A stretch of 44,138 nucleotides of DNA from positions 1 through 44,138 of the forward strand of contig NZ_BJNE01000018.1 in NCBI RefSeq assembly GCF_006539525.1, written 5' to 3'. The notes below the pieces were generated by a model. It saw only the letters and a list, made by a program, of their open reading frames with translations, ran no database searches and was not told where the DNA came from. Positions 29,583 through 40,129 of this stretch are shown in pieces. Position 1 is the stretch's first letter, and each line of letters opens with the position of its first letter. This DNA comes from Glutamicibacter nicotianae. Lineage in GTDB: Bacteria; Actinomycetota; Actinomycetes; Actinomycetales; Micrococcaceae. The translations under genes and the position numbers were made by a program.

Positions 29583-32500
29583 ATGAGCGATAGTCCAAAC
29601 CACACACAGCCTGCCACTGATGGACCGATTGCTGATTCACTGCTTTCGATGGGAAAGTTCCTGCGCCGCGGTGACACCAGTGACGACCTGCGTGCCATGT
29701 TCCTGCAGGGAGGGCGCAAGGGCGATGTCTTCTACCGGGACCGATGGTCCCATGACAAGGTGGTGCGCTCGACCCACGGGGTGAACTGCACCGGCTCCTG
29801 CTCCTGGAAGGTCTACGTCAAAGACGGAATCATCACCTGGGAAACGCAGCAGACCGACTATCCCTCGGTTGGCCCTGATTCCCCTGAATACGAGCCGCGC
29901 GGCTGCCCGCGTGGCGCGGCGTTCAGCTGGTACACCTACTCCCCGACCCGCGTGCGCTTCCCCTACATCCGCGATGTGCTCGCCGAGCTGTACCGCAGCG
30001 CGAAGCAGGAGCACCCGGATCCGGTCGATGCCTGGGCATCGATTGTCGAGGACCCTGCCAAGGCCAAGCGCTACAAGAAGGCCCGCGGCAAGGGCGGGCT
30101 GATCCGCACCACGTGGGATGAAGCACTGGAAATCGCCAGTGCGGCGCAGGTCTATTCGGTGAAGAAGTACGGGCCGGACCGCATTGCAGGCTTCTCCCCC
30201 ATCCCAGCCATGTCGATGGTCTCCCATGGGGCCGGCTCGCGCTACATGAATCTGGTCGGCGGCACCATGCTCTCCTTCTACGATTGGTACGCAGATCTTC
30301 CGGTCGCCAGCCCGCAGGTCTTCGGCGACCAGACCGACGTGCCGGAATCGGCCGACTGGTGGAACTCGCAGTACCTGATCATGTGGGGCTCCAATGTGCC
30401 GGTGACCCGCACCCCGGATGCGCACTTCATGGCCGAGGCTCGCTACAAGGGCACCAAGGTGGTCACGGTATCACCGGACTACACGGACAACACCAAGTTC
30501 GCCGACGAATGGGTGGCTCTGCAGCCCGGCACCGATGCGGCGTTGGGCTTGTCCATGGGGCATGTGATCCTCAAGGAGCACTACGTCGACAAGCGCACCA
30601 AGGCTTTCGAGGACTACATGCTGTGCTTCACCGATTCCCCGTTCCTGGTGGAAATCGATGCGGCCACCGGCACACCGGTGCCTGGCAAGTTCCTCACCGC
30701 CACCGACCTCGGGATGTCCGAGGAACAGAACGCAGACTTCAAGCCTGCCCTGCTGGACATGGATGGCAACGCCCGGGTTCCGCGCGGCACCCTGGGCCAC
30801 CGCTACTCCGAACAGGACAAGGGGCAGTGGAATCTGGACCTGGGCGATATCACCCCTGCCCTGTCGGTCATGGACCTGGACAGCTGGGATGGCGCAACGG
30901 CAGAAATCAGCCTGCCGCGCTTCGATCTGGCCCCGGAGGCCGGGCAGGAGCATGCCGGAGGCTCGGGTGTCGTGCAGCGTGGCGTCCCGGTGGTGCAGCT
31001 TGCCGGCAAGACGCTGACCACGGTCTTCGATTTGATGCTCGCCCAGTACGGTGTGGGCCGCGAGTCCCTTCCCGGCCAGTGGCCAACTGATTTCATGGAC
31101 GCTTCCACGGTCGGCACCCCTGCCTGGCAGGAGGAGCATACCGGGGTTCCGCCAGAGCAGGCCATCCGCATTGCCCGCGAATTCGCCGATACCGCAGAGA
31201 AATCCGGCGGCCGTTCGATGATCCTGATGGGTGCCGGCACCAACCACTGGTTCCATTCTGACACGATCTACCGCACCTTCCTGGCGCTGACCATGATGAC
31301 CGGCTGCCAGGGCGTGAACGGCGGCGGCTGGGCGCACTATGTGGGCCAGGAAAAGGTCCGTCCGCTTACCGGCTATCAGCAGTATGCTTCGGCCGGAGAC
31401 TGGAACCGCCCGCCGCGCCACACCATCGGCACCGCCTTCTGGTACCTGGCAACCGACCAGTGGCGCTACGACGGCCTGCCGGCCAACCAGCTGGCCTCGC
31501 CGCTGGCCAAGGGCCAATTCGACGGGCGCACCACCGCGGACTGCCTGGTCGAGTCGATCAAGCGTGGCTGGATGCCGGACTACCCGACCTTCAACCGCAA
31601 TCCGCTGGACCTGGTGGATGAGGCCGAAGCGGCCGGCAAGGATCCGGCGGCGCATGTGGTCGATTCGCTGAACGACGGCTCGCTGTCCTTCGCCTGCGAG
31701 GCCCCCGACGCCCCGGAGAACTTCCCGCGGGTCGTGCTGATCTGGCGGGCTAACATCCTCGGCTCCTCCGGCAAGGGCAATGAGTACTTCCTCAAGCACC
31801 TGCTGGGCACCGATGCGTCGGTACGCGCCCCGGAAGCTGCCGTTGGCCACCGCCCGGTGGACATCGCCTGGCACGATGAGGCACCGGAAGGAAAGCTGGA
31901 TTTGCTGGCCACCGCGGATTTCCGGATGACCAGCACCACCTTGTTCTCGGATCTGGTCTTCCCGGCGGCAACCTGGTACGAGAAATACGATTTGTCCTCG
32001 ACGGACATGCATCCGTTCATCCACTCCTTCAACCCGGCCATTTCCCCTCCATGGCAGACGAAGACCGATTTCGAGCTGTTCGGGTCCATGGCCAAGCGCT
32101 TCGGCGAGTACTCCGCCAAGCACCTGGGTGTGCGCAAGGACCTGGTGGCGTCCCCGCTGCAGCATGACACCCCGGATGCCATGGCCACCGTCAAGGGCAA
32201 GGTGGCGCAGGACGCCCCGCTGGTTCCGGGACTGAGCATGCCCAAGCTGAAGGTCGTGGAACGCGACTACCCGAACCTCTACCGGCAGTGGAGCACCTTA
32301 GGTCCGCTGACGCAGGAACTGGGCATGGTCACCAAGGGCATCAATTACCGCGTGGGTCCCGAGATCGAGGCGCTCAAGTACGCCAACGGGGTCTCGGCCA
32401 CCGGCGCGGTGCTGCTGGATACCGACAAGAAGGCCTGCGAGATGATCCTCGCTTTCTCCGGCACCTCCAACGGGCGCCTGGCCACCGCAGGCTTCAAGCA

Positions 32501-33302
32501 GCTCGAGGAGCATACCGGGCAGAAGATGGCCTTCCTCTCCGAGGAGCATGAGGGCTCGCGGATTTCCTTCCACGATGTGCAGGTCCAGCCGCGCAGCGTC
32601 ATCACCTCCCCGGAGTGGTCCGGCTCGGAGCACGGCGGGCGGCGCTACACCGCGTTCGCGATCAACGTCGAGCAGCTCAAGCCCTTCCACACGCTGACCG
32701 GGCGGATGCACTTCTACCTGGACCACGACTGGATGCAGGAACTGGGCGAGTCGCTGCCGGTCTACCGGCCGCCGCTGGACATGCACCGGCTGTTCAACGA
32801 CGCCAAGCTGGGCGCCACCGGCCAGCACGAGTCGGGCAATGCCGAGGTAGCGGTGCGCTATCTGACCCCGCATTCGAAGTGGTCCATCCACTCCGAGTAC
32901 CAGGACAACCTGTTCATGCTCTCGCTCTCCCGCGGCGGGCCGACCATCTGGATGTCCCCGCAGGACGCGGCGAAGATCGGGGTGAAGGACAACGAGTGGA
33001 TCGAGTCCTACAACCGCAACGGCGTGGTGGTCGCCCGCGCGATCGTCTCTCACCGCATGCCCGAAGGCACGGTGTACATGTACCACGCGAAGGACCGCAC
33101 GGTGGATGTTCCGATCGCGGAAACCAGCGGCAAGCGCGGCGGCATCCACAACTCGCTGACCCGCATCCTGATGAAGCCCAGCCACCTGATTGGCGGCTAC
33201 GGCCAGTTGGCCTGGGCATTCAACTATCTCGGCCCCACCGGAAACCAGCGCGACGAGGTCACCACGATCCGCCGCCGTAGCCAGGAGGTGCAGTACCGAT
33301 GA
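29583..33302 (+). CDS. narG: Respiratory nitrate reductase, alpha subunit
   Basis: 1239 residues from an ATG at 29583 with GGAGGAG 8 nt upstream; the frame is open 21 codons further back but without a ribosome site. The FS0 iron-sulfur ligands are His65, Cys69, Cys73 and Cys108 (STHGVNCTGSCSWK, RGCPRGAAFSW). The molybdopterin-binding catalytic body follows (QTDVPESADWW, IMWGSNVPVTRTPDAHF, GAGTNHWFHSD). Length matches NarG. It reduces nitrate to nitrite with Mo-bisMGD, on the cytoplasmic face of the membrane, with NarH and NarI. It heads an operon whose genes overlap by 4 bp each. It needs the molybdenum cofactor genes found on the other strand downstream. Confidence 0.97.
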   Translation: MSDSPNHTQPATDGPIADSLLSMGKFLRRGDTSDDLRAMFLQGGRKGDVFYRDRWSHDKVVRSTHGVNCTGSCSWKVYVKDGIITWETQQTDYPSVGPDSPEYEPRGCPRGAAFSWYTYSPTRVRFPYIRDVLAELYRSAKQEHPDPVDAWASIVEDPAKAKRYKKARGKGGLIRTTWDEALEIASAAQVYSVKKYGPDRIAGFSPIPAMSMVSHGAGSRYMNLVGGTMLSFYDWYADLPVASPQVFGDQTDVPESADWWNSQYLIMWGSNVPVTRTPDAHFMAEARYKGTKVVTVSPDYTDNTKFADEWVALQPGTDAALGLSMGHVILKEHYVDKRTKAFEDYMLCFTDSPFLVEIDAATGTPVPGKFLTATDLGMSEEQNADFKPALLDMDGNARVPRGTLGHRYSEQDKGQWNLDLGDITPALSVMDLDSWDGATAEISLPRFDLAPEAGQEHAGGSGVVQRGVPVVQLAGKTLTTVFDLMLAQYGVGRESLPGQWPTDFMDASTVGTPAWQEEHTGVPPEQAIRIAREFADTAEKSGGRSMILMGAGTNHWFHSDTIYRTFLALTMMTGCQGVNGGGWAHYVGQEKVRPLTGYQQYASAGDWNRPPRHTIGTAFWYLATDQWRYDGLPANQLASPLAKGQFDGRTTADCLVESIKRGWMPDYPTFNRNPLDLVDEAEAAGKDPAAHVVDSLNDGSLSFACEAPDAPENFPRVVLIWRANILGSSGKGNEYFLKHLLGTDASVRAPEAAVGHRPVDIAWHDEAPEGKLDLLATADFRMTSTTLFSDLVFPAATWYEKYDLSSTDMHPFIHSFNPAISPPWQTKTDFELFGSMAKRFGEYSAKHLGVRKDLVASPLQHDTPDAMATVKGKVAQDAPLVPGLSMPKLKVVERDYPNLYRQWSTLGPLTQELGMVTKGINYRVGPEIEALKYANGVSATGAVLLDTDKKACEMILAFSGTSNGRLATAGFKQLEEHTGQKMAFLSEEHEGSRISFHDVQVQPRSVITSPEWSGSEHGGRRYTAFAINVEQLKPFHTLTGRMHFYLDHDWMQELGESLPVYRPPLDMHRLFNDAKLGATGQHESGNAEVAVRYLTPHSKWSIHSEYQDNLFMLSLSRGGPTIWMSPQDAAKIGVKDNEWIESYNRNGVVVARAIVSHRMPEGTVYMYHAKDRTVDVPIAETSGKRGGIHNSLTRILMKPSHLIGGYGQLAWAFNYLGPTGNQRDEVTTIRRRSQEVQYR

Positions 33303-34936
33303 AGGTCATGGCCCAGATGTCCATGGTGATGAACCTGGACAAGTGCATCGGCTGCCACACCTGTTCGGTCACCTGCAAGCAGGCATGGACCAACCGCACC
33401 GGCGTGGAGTATGTCTGGTTCAACAATGTGGAGACGCGTCCCGGCGTGGGCTACCCGCGCACCTACGAGGACCAGGAGAAATGGCGCGGCGGCTGGACGC
33501 TGAACAAGCGCGGCCGACTGACCCTGCGCGATGGCGGTCGCTTCAAGAAGATCAGCCGCATCTTCTCCAACCCGAAGCTGCCCGAGATCCACGACTACTA
33601 CGAGCCGTGGACCTACGACTACGACATGCTGCTGAACTCGCCCTCCGGCGAGCACATCCCGGTAGCCACCCCGAAGTCGCTGCTCACCGGCAAGGACATG
33701 AAGATCGGCTGGTCGGCGAACTGGGACGACAACTTGGGCGGCTCGCTGGAGACCATGGACCAGGATCCGCTGCTGGCCAAGATGAGCGAGGAGGTGAAGG
33801 CCGAGTACGAGAAGGCCTTCATGTTCTACCTGCCGCGCATCTGCGAGCACTGCCTGAACCCCTCCTGCGTGGCCTCCTGCCCCTCCGGGGCGATGTACAA
33901 GCGGGCCGAGGACGGGATCGTGCTGGTGGACCAGGATGGCTGCCGCGGCTGGCGGATGTGCGTCTCCGGCTGCCCCTATAAGAAGGTCTACTTCAACCAC
34001 CGCACCGGCAAGGCCGAGAAGTGCACCTTCTGCTACCCGCGCGTGGAAGTCGGGCTGCCGACCGTCTGCGCCGAGACCTGCGTGGGCCGCCTGCGCTACC
34101 TGGGGCTGGTGCTCTACGATGCCGACGCGGTAGCCGCCGCGGCCAGCGTCACCGACGAGCACGAGCTGCTCGACGCCCAGCGCAATGTCCTGCTGGACCC
34201 GAACGACCCGGCAGTCATCGAGGCCGCCCGCGCCGAAGGCATCCCGGAAGACTGGATCGCCGCCGCCCAGGCCAGCCCGATCTGGAAGCTGATCCGCGAC
34301 TACCAGGTAGCCTTGCCGCTGCACCCTGAGTACCGCACCATGCCGATGGTCTGGTACATCCCGCCGCTGTCCCCAGTAGTGGACGTGGTCACCAATACCG
34401 GCAACGACGGCGAGGACGCCAACAACCTCTTCGCCGCCATCGACAAGCTGCGCATCCCGATCGGCTACCTGGCCGAGCTGTTCACCGCCGGGGACACCGC
34501 CCCGGTAGATCTGGCCCTGCGCAAGCTGGCAGCCATGCGCTCCTACATGCGCGGCATCTCGCTGGATGATGTGCGCGACGAGTCAATCGCGCTGGCGGTG
34601 GGAATGGACGGGCCGGCCATGGAGGAAATGTACCGGCTGCTGGCCATCGCCAAGTACGAGGAACGCTACGTGATCCCGCCGGCCCACGCCGAGCAGGCGC
34701 ACGACCTGGAGGAAATGGGCTGCTCGCTGGACTTCGAGGGCGGCCCTGGCATGGGCGGGGCAGGCCCGTTCGGTTCCTCCTCGGGCGAGTCGGTGCCGGT
34801 GGCGGTGGAGAATTTCCACTCGCTGAAGAACCGGCAGACCGCGGACCGGCCTTCCAGCCCGGGACGCGTGAACCTGCTGAACTGGGACGGCAACGGCCGG
34901 CCCGAGGGACTCTTTCCACCGGAGGATGAAAAGTGA
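33299..34936 (+). CDS. narH: Respiratory nitrate reductase, beta subunit
   Basis: 545 residues, overlapping narG by ATGA. Four iron-sulfur centres can be placed: Cys16/19/22/26 (CIGCHTCSVTC), Cys182/185/190/194 (CEHCLNPSCVASC), Cys215/221/225 with Trp218 replacing one Cys (CRGWRMCVSGC, the 3Fe-4S centre), and Cys242/245/257/261 (CTFC...CAETC). These positions match E. coli NarH shifted by two. It passes electrons from NarI haem to NarG. The C-terminus is longer and ends in a polar stretch rich in Gly and Pro. Confidence 0.97.
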   Translation: MKVMAQMSMVMNLDKCIGCHTCSVTCKQAWTNRTGVEYVWFNNVETRPGVGYPRTYEDQEKWRGGWTLNKRGRLTLRDGGRFKKISRIFSNPKLPEIHDYYEPWTYDYDMLLNSPSGEHIPVATPKSLLTGKDMKIGWSANWDDNLGGSLETMDQDPLLAKMSEEVKAEYEKAFMFYLPRICEHCLNPSCVASCPSGAMYKRAEDGIVLVDQDGCRGWRMCVSGCPYKKVYFNHRTGKAEKCTFCYPRVEVGLPTVCAETCVGRLRYLGLVLYDADAVAAAASVTDEHELLDAQRNVLLDPNDPAVIEAARAEGIPEDWIAAAQASPIWKLIRDYQVALPLHPEYRTMPMVWYIPPLSPVVDVVTNTGNDGEDANNLFAAIDKLRIPIGYLAELFTAGDTAPVDLALRKLAAMRSYMRGISLDDVRDESIALAVGMDGPAMEEMYRLLAIAKYEERYVIPPAHAEQAHDLEEMGCSLDFEGGPGMGGAGPFGSSSGESVPVAVENFHSLKNRQTADRPSSPGRVNLLNWDGNGRPEGLFPPEDEK

Positions 34937-35631
34937 TTCCCCGACTGTTCAACCGGGGCACCCCGCGCCGCCGGCTGCCGGGCGCCCTCGAACCGGTGTC
35001 CATGGCCCGCGGGGAACGCGCCCAGGTGCACATGCTGGTCTCCCTGCTGCTGGATTACCCGGATGCTGCATGGTTCGCCCGGCTGCCCGAACTGGAGCGC
35101 CATCTGGGTGCGGTGCCGAAGCCGCTGGCCGGCCTGCTGGCCGAGTTCATCGATGCCTCCACCGAGCTGGGTGCCGCCGAGGTGCAGCGCCGCTACGTGC
35201 AGACCTTCGATTTGAAGCGCAAGTGCAGCTTGTACCTGAGCTATTTCGCCACCGGGGATACCCGCAAGCGCGGCACCGCGCTGGTGACCTTCATCGAGGC
35301 GTACCGGGCCGCGGGCTGGGAATTCGAGGCCGAGGAGCTGCCGGACTATTTGCCGGCCGTGCTGGAATTCTCCGCACGCAGCGATGACCCGATCGCCGAG
35401 GCACTGCTCGCGGCGCACATCGAGGGCATCGAGGTGCTGCGCGCCGCACTGGAATCCATGGACAGCCACTGGGCGCCGCTGGTCCGCTGCGTCACCCTGT
35501 CCTTGCCGCCAGTCGACCTGGAAACGCAGGAACGGGTGCTGGCCCTGGTCAGCGAGGGACCGCCGACGGAAACCGTCGGATTGTCCTTCCTGGGAAATCT
35601 TCCGCCATTCAGCCCGAGGGGGAACGGATGA
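34933..35631 (+). CDS. narJ: Nitrate reductase assembly chaperone
   Basis: 232 residues from a GTG at 34933 with GGAGG 7 nt upstream, overlapping narH by 4 bp. All-helical TorD/NarJ-type fold: VSLLLDYPDAAWFARLPELE, VQRRYVQTFDLKRKCSLYLSYF (contains the conserved YVxTFD and CSLYLSY) and LPDYLPAVLEFSA. It helps insert the Mo cofactor into NarG and attach the NarGH complex to NarI. It is cytoplasmic and not part of the final enzyme. Confidence 0.95.
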   Translation: MIPRLFNRGTPRRRLPGALEPVSMARGERAQVHMLVSLLLDYPDAAWFARLPELERHLGAVPKPLAGLLAEFIDASTELGAAEVQRRYVQTFDLKRKCSLYLSYFATGDTRKRGTALVTFIEAYRAAGWEFEAEELPDYLPAVLEFSARSDDPIAEALLAAHIEGIEVLRAALESMDSHWAPLVRCVTLSLPPVDLETQERVLALVSEGPPTETVGLSFLGNLPPFSPRGNG

Positions 35632-36395
35632 GTACGTCAGCGATTCTGCTCTGGGTCGTGCTGCCCTATGCCTGCGCGGTGGTGTTCATCGTCGGGCACA
35701 TCTGGCGCTACCGCTACGACAAATTCGGCTGGACCACGCGGTCGAGCCAGACCTATGAGAACCGGCTGCTGCGCTGGGGCTCGCCCATGTTCCACCTGGG
35801 CATCCTGATGGTGATTGCCGGGCACGTGGTCGGCCTGCTGATTCCACGCGAATGGCTGTACGCCATCGGGATCAACGAGCATATCTACCACCTCGGGGCC
35901 ACCTGGCTCGGTACCGCGGCGGCCGTCCTGACGCTGGCCGGCCTGGCGATCCTGATCTACCGCCGCCGCACGGTGGGCCCGGTGTTCCTCGCAACGACCC
36001 CGATGGATAAGATCATGTACGTGTTCCTGGGAGCCACGTTGTTCTTCGGCACCTTGGCGACGGTCGTGTACCAGGTCTTCGGGCCTGGCTATTCCTACCG
36101 TGAATCGATCTCGCCGTGGATCCGGCAGATGATCATCTTCCAGCCGCACCCGGAAATGATGCTGGAGGTGCCGCTCTTCTTCCAGCTGCATGTGATCACC
36201 GCTTGCCTGCTGTTCGCGCTGTGGCCGTTCACCCGGCTGGTGCACGTATTCTCGGCGCCGATCCCGTACTTCTTCCGCCCCTACATCGTGTACCGCTCGC
36301 GGGATGATTCCCGTGGCGCCGGCAGCCGTCCGATCCGCCGCGGCTGGGATCCGATCACCACGCCGCCGCAGACCCGCGGCCGGCGCAGCCGGTAG
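35628..36395 (+). CDS. narI: Respiratory nitrate reductase, gamma subunit (cytochrome b)
   Basis: 255 residues, overlapping narJ by ATGA. Five transmembrane helices. Haem b ligands fit His56, His66, His188 and His206 (MFHLGILMVIAGHVVG, QLHVITACLLFALWPFTRLVH), close to the E. coli positions 56, 66, 187 and 205. It oxidises menaquinol and passes electrons to NarH. The tail after residue 225 is basic and extended (SRDDSRGAGSRP, QTRGRRSR). It ends the narGHJI operon, 65 bp from the convergent mobA gene. Confidence 0.95.
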   Translation: MSTSAILLWVVLPYACAVVFIVGHIWRYRYDKFGWTTRSSQTYENRLLRWGSPMFHLGILMVIAGHVVGLLIPREWLYAIGINEHIYHLGATWLGTAAAVLTLAGLAILIYRRRTVGPVFLATTPMDKIMYVFLGATLFFGTLATVVYQVFGPGYSYRESISPWIRQMIIFQPHPEMMLEVPLFFQLHVITACLLFALWPFTRLVHVFSAPIPYFFRPYIVYRSRDDSRGAGSRPIRRGWDPITTPPQTRGRRSR

Positions 36396-36460
36396 CACCG
36401 CGGGTTGCCGGCTGTCCGGAGAATTGCGGTTCCGGGGAGGCTGCGAGCAGCAGGACTAGG

Positions 36461-37333
36461 CTATTCGTCCGGGTGCTCGTCAGCCCAGCGGTGGGCGCGC
36501 GAGACCAATCGCTCGGATAAGCCAGACAGCTCACCCTTGCCGCTGCCCATGGCCAGGCCGAGCAGGAAGGTGCTCAGCGGGGCTGCCGGCCGGGCGACCT
36601 CGTGGGCTACATGCTTGGCAACATCGAGCACGGTGGCGATATCCACTTCGCCGGAGTCTAAGCCCAATTCCTTGGCGGCTGCTTCCAGCCAATCGTTCAA
36701 TGCTTCTGGCGGCAGGTGCTGTGCCATGGCTTCCCTTCCATTCTTGCGGGCGCCTTCCAGCGCCTGCGGCGTATCTATGTCACTGCTGATTCCATCATCC
36801 ACCTGTACCCGTGCCAACTGCAGCTGGTTCAAGGCGCGGCGCACCGGAGCATTGACCAGGTCCGCGCCTAGTTGGGCGCAGATGGCCGCCAGTGCCGAGG
36901 TGCGGTAGATTCCTGCCAGCCACTGGGTGTGGCCTTCCGCGTCGACCAGCAGCAGGCCGTCGGCTGCGCGTTGCCCATAGCCACCGATTAACGCGCTGGC
37001 CACAGCAACCGGACGTTGCAGGTCGCAGGCCAGAACCATGGTCCATTCCGCGTTTGCGCTGCCAGCAAGTTCGGCTAGTCCGGCGGCGATTCCCGCCAGC
37101 GGACCGGCAAATGGCGGGTCCTCGCGGATCACGGAATCGGCTTGGGTACCGGTGGATTCCGGGCCAACCACAACCACCCTGCACGCCCCGGTTTTGCGGG
37201 CGGCGGCGACCACGCGGTCAACCAGGCGTTGGCCGTGCAGCTGGATTTCAGCTTTGCCCTCGCCTCCGAGACGCGTGCCCCTGCCGCCGGCCAGCACCAG
37301 GGCGTTGAAGCCGGGAAGCTGTGCGGCGCTCAT
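36461..37333 (-). CDS. mobA: MobA-like molybdenum cofactor guanylyltransferase with C-terminal extra domain
   Basis: 290 residues. The first 200 are the MobA nucleotidyltransferase: LVLAGGRGTRLGG (GTP loop), KAEIQLHG, EDPPFAGPLAGIAAGL, VLACDLQRP and SSDIDTPQAL. It links GMP to molybdopterin for bis-MGD enzymes such as NarGHI. Residues about 206-285 add a helical domain (LPPEALNDWLEAAAKELGLD, VDIATVLDVAKHVAHEVARPAAPLSTFLLGLA) like the actinobacterial DUF6457 proteins often encoded beside or fused to MobA. Overlaps moeA by 4 bp. Final gene of modABC-moeA-mobA. Confidence 0.88.
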   Translation of the reverse strand: MSAAQLPGFNALVLAGGRGTRLGGEGKAEIQLHGQRLVDRVVAAARKTGACRVVVVGPESTGTQADSVIREDPPFAGPLAGIAAGLAELAGSANAEWTMVLACDLQRPVAVASALIGGYGQRAADGLLLVDAEGHTQWLAGIYRTSALAAICAQLGADLVNAPVRRALNQLQLARVQVDDGISSDIDTPQALEGARKNGREAMAQHLPPEALNDWLEAAAKELGLDSGEVDIATVLDVAKHVAHEVARPAAPLSTFLLGLAMGSGKGELSGLSERLVSRAHRWADEHPDE

Positions 37334-38577
37334 GGGATCATCCTCAGTACTTCGACTTCATCGCCCGGGTTGACCCGGTCGATGCCCGCCGGGACCAGGG
37401 CATAACCTTCGGCGGCGCCGAAGCCGCCCACCGAGTGGGAGATGCTGCTGGCTTGGACTGCCGGGGCGCACCGCAGTTGTTCCCCGTGCTCGAAGACGAC
37501 GGGAATGACTTGCAGGCGTCCGGCCGCCGCTTTCCAGCCCACCGCGGCGATGGCGCGCAAGGTTGGGCGCAGCACCTCGCGGTGCCCTTGCATGGCCCGC
37601 AGGCAGGGGCGGACGAATAATTCGAAGCTGACCGCTGCGCTGACCGGGTTGCCGGGCAGGGCGAAGACCATCGCTCCGGCCTGCAAGCGTCCAGCGCATT
37701 GCGGCTGGCCGGGGCGGATCTTCACCCGGGCCGCCTGCACCCCGGGTTCGGCATCCAGCACCTGGCGCATCACGTCATAGGCGCCCGGGCCGACTCCCCC
37801 GGTGCTCAGGATGGCGTCATGCGTGGAGCCGAGCACCTCCAGCTGTTCGCGGACCGCTGCGGTGTCATCCACGCAGTGCACCACGGTGGTTGCCTGGATC
37901 CCGGATTCGGCCAGCAGCCCTGCCATGAGCAGCGAGTTGGTTTCCGGGATCTGCCCGCGCGACAGCGCTGTACCGGGTTCAAGTAATTCCGCTCCGGTGA
38001 TCAGCACCGCCACCTTCGGCGCGGTGCGCACCGGCAAGCTGCTGGCCCCGGCGGCAGCCAGGGCCGAAAGACGGGCGGCGGTGAGCTGCTCGCCGGCATG
38101 GGCCACCGGCTGGCCGGCGGCTTTGTCTTCGCCGCGGCGGCGCAGGTCCTTGCCCGGCTGCACCGGCACGTGGATCTGCACGGTCGCCGCATCCCAGCCG
38201 GTCACCGCGGCGGAGGTGTCCTCGATGCGCACCACCGCATCGGCATCGGACGGGATCGGGGCACCTGTCATGATCTTCACGCACTGACCCGGTTCCAGTT
38301 TCGGGTCCCAGCCGCTTCCGGCCGGCACTTCGCCAATGACGTCCAGCGCAACCGGCGCCGCAGCGGTATCCACCGAGCGCACCGCATAGCCGTCCATGGC
38401 CGAGTTGTCCCATAACGGCAGCGGATGCGTGGCGCGCACATCCTCGGCCAGCACCGCGCCGTGCAGTGCGGCAAAGCCTCCAGCCACCTCGATCTGCCGC
38501 GGGGCCAACGGCACAACCTGCGACAAAAGCCGATCACGGTGTACTTCAAGTTCCCCTGGCTGGATGCCGGTACTCAT
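37330..38577 (-). CDS. moeA: Molybdopterin molybdenumtransferase
   Basis: 415 residues, MoeA length. Domain III (MoCF fold) carries VAVLITGAELLEPG, ETNSLLMAGLL, DAILSTGGVGPGAYD and FALPGNPVSAAVSFELFVRP. The N-terminal part has LPLWDNSAMDGYAVR and KIMTGAPIPSDADAVVRIED. It inserts molybdate into adenylylated molybdopterin. The gene overlaps modC and mobA by 4 bp each, so transport and cofactor assembly are translationally coupled. One detail: the usual GGVSxGxxD active loop is GGVGPGAYD here. Confidence 0.95.
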   Translation of the reverse strand: MSTGIQPGELEVHRDRLLSQVVPLAPRQIEVAGGFAALHGAVLAEDVRATHPLPLWDNSAMDGYAVRSVDTAAAPVALDVIGEVPAGSGWDPKLEPGQCVKIMTGAPIPSDADAVVRIEDTSAAVTGWDAATVQIHVPVQPGKDLRRRGEDKAAGQPVAHAGEQLTAARLSALAAAGASSLPVRTAPKVAVLITGAELLEPGTALSRGQIPETNSLLMAGLLAESGIQATTVVHCVDDTAAVREQLEVLGSTHDAILSTGGVGPGAYDVMRQVLDAEPGVQAARVKIRPGQPQCAGRLQAGAMVFALPGNPVSAAVSFELFVRPCLRAMQGHREVLRPTLRAIAAVGWKAAAGRLQVIPVVFEHGEQLRCAPAVQASSISHSVGGFGAAEGYALVPAGIDRVNPGDEVEVLRMIP

Positions 38578-39322
38578 GGTTGCTCTTCCTGGATGCTCAT
38601 CGGATGCTGTGCTGGCAAGGTGGCCGCCACCGCACGCACGAAGCGGTTGGCAGGTTCAGCGAAAACCTGCTGCACTGCTCCCTGCGCAATGATTCTTCCC
38701 CGCTCCAGCACCAGCAGGTCATCGGCGAGCGCCAGGGCATCGGCGGCCGAATGCGAGACGACAATGGCGCTGGTTCCGGTGCGTTCCAGCTCTTCGCGCA
38801 CCAGGGCACGCATGTCCATGGCGGCTTCGACATCCAGCGAAGCGAAGGGCTCGTCGATCAGCAGGATCTTGGGCGCGGCGGCCAGGGCCCGGGCCAGCGC
38901 GATGCGCTGGCGCTGGCCGCCGGAGAGGGCCTCGGGCCGGTGCGTGGCGATTTCTTCCAGGCCCAGCCGCGCGATCCATTCGGCGGCCGCGGCCTTCGCC
39001 GCGGCCTTGTCAAGTCCCCCGGCCCGGGCGCCGAAGGCGATGTTCTTCAGCGCATCTTGGTGAGGGAACAGGTGCGGGTCCTGGCCCAGCAGGCCGACCT
39101 CGCGCAGGTGCGGCGGCCGGTGCTGCTTCGCATCGGCCAGCACGGTGCCGGAGAGCTCGATGCGCCCGGCGGCAATCTTCTGGATCCCGGCGATGGCATG
39201 CACAATGGTGGACTTGCCCGAGCCGCTGGGGCCCATCATCGCCAGCGTGCTGCCGGCAGGAACCTGGAATTCCACGTCCACGTCGAATCCGGTGCGAGGC
39301 ACGCGCAGGGCAACCTCCAGTG

Positions 39323-39326
<4 letters not shown>
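38574..39326 (-). CDS. modC: Molybdate ABC transporter ATPase
   Basis: 250 residues from an ATG at 39326 overlapping modB (ATGA); the longer open frame is antisense of modB. Walker A GPSGSGKST (Lys38), Q loop LLGQDPHLFP, signature LSGGQRQR, Walker B ILLIDEP and switch VVSHS are all intact. It ends soon after the ATPase domain, so the C-terminal TOBE/Mop molybdate-sensing domain common in ModC is absent. It powers molybdate import with ModB and ModA. Confidence 0.93.

Positions 39327-40121
<795 letters not shown>

Positions 40122-40129
<8 letters not shown>

Noticed and set aside
30471-32165. Minus-strand open frame of 564 codons inside narG
   Set aside because: Antisense of a fully conserved NarG region, no ribosome site or domain.
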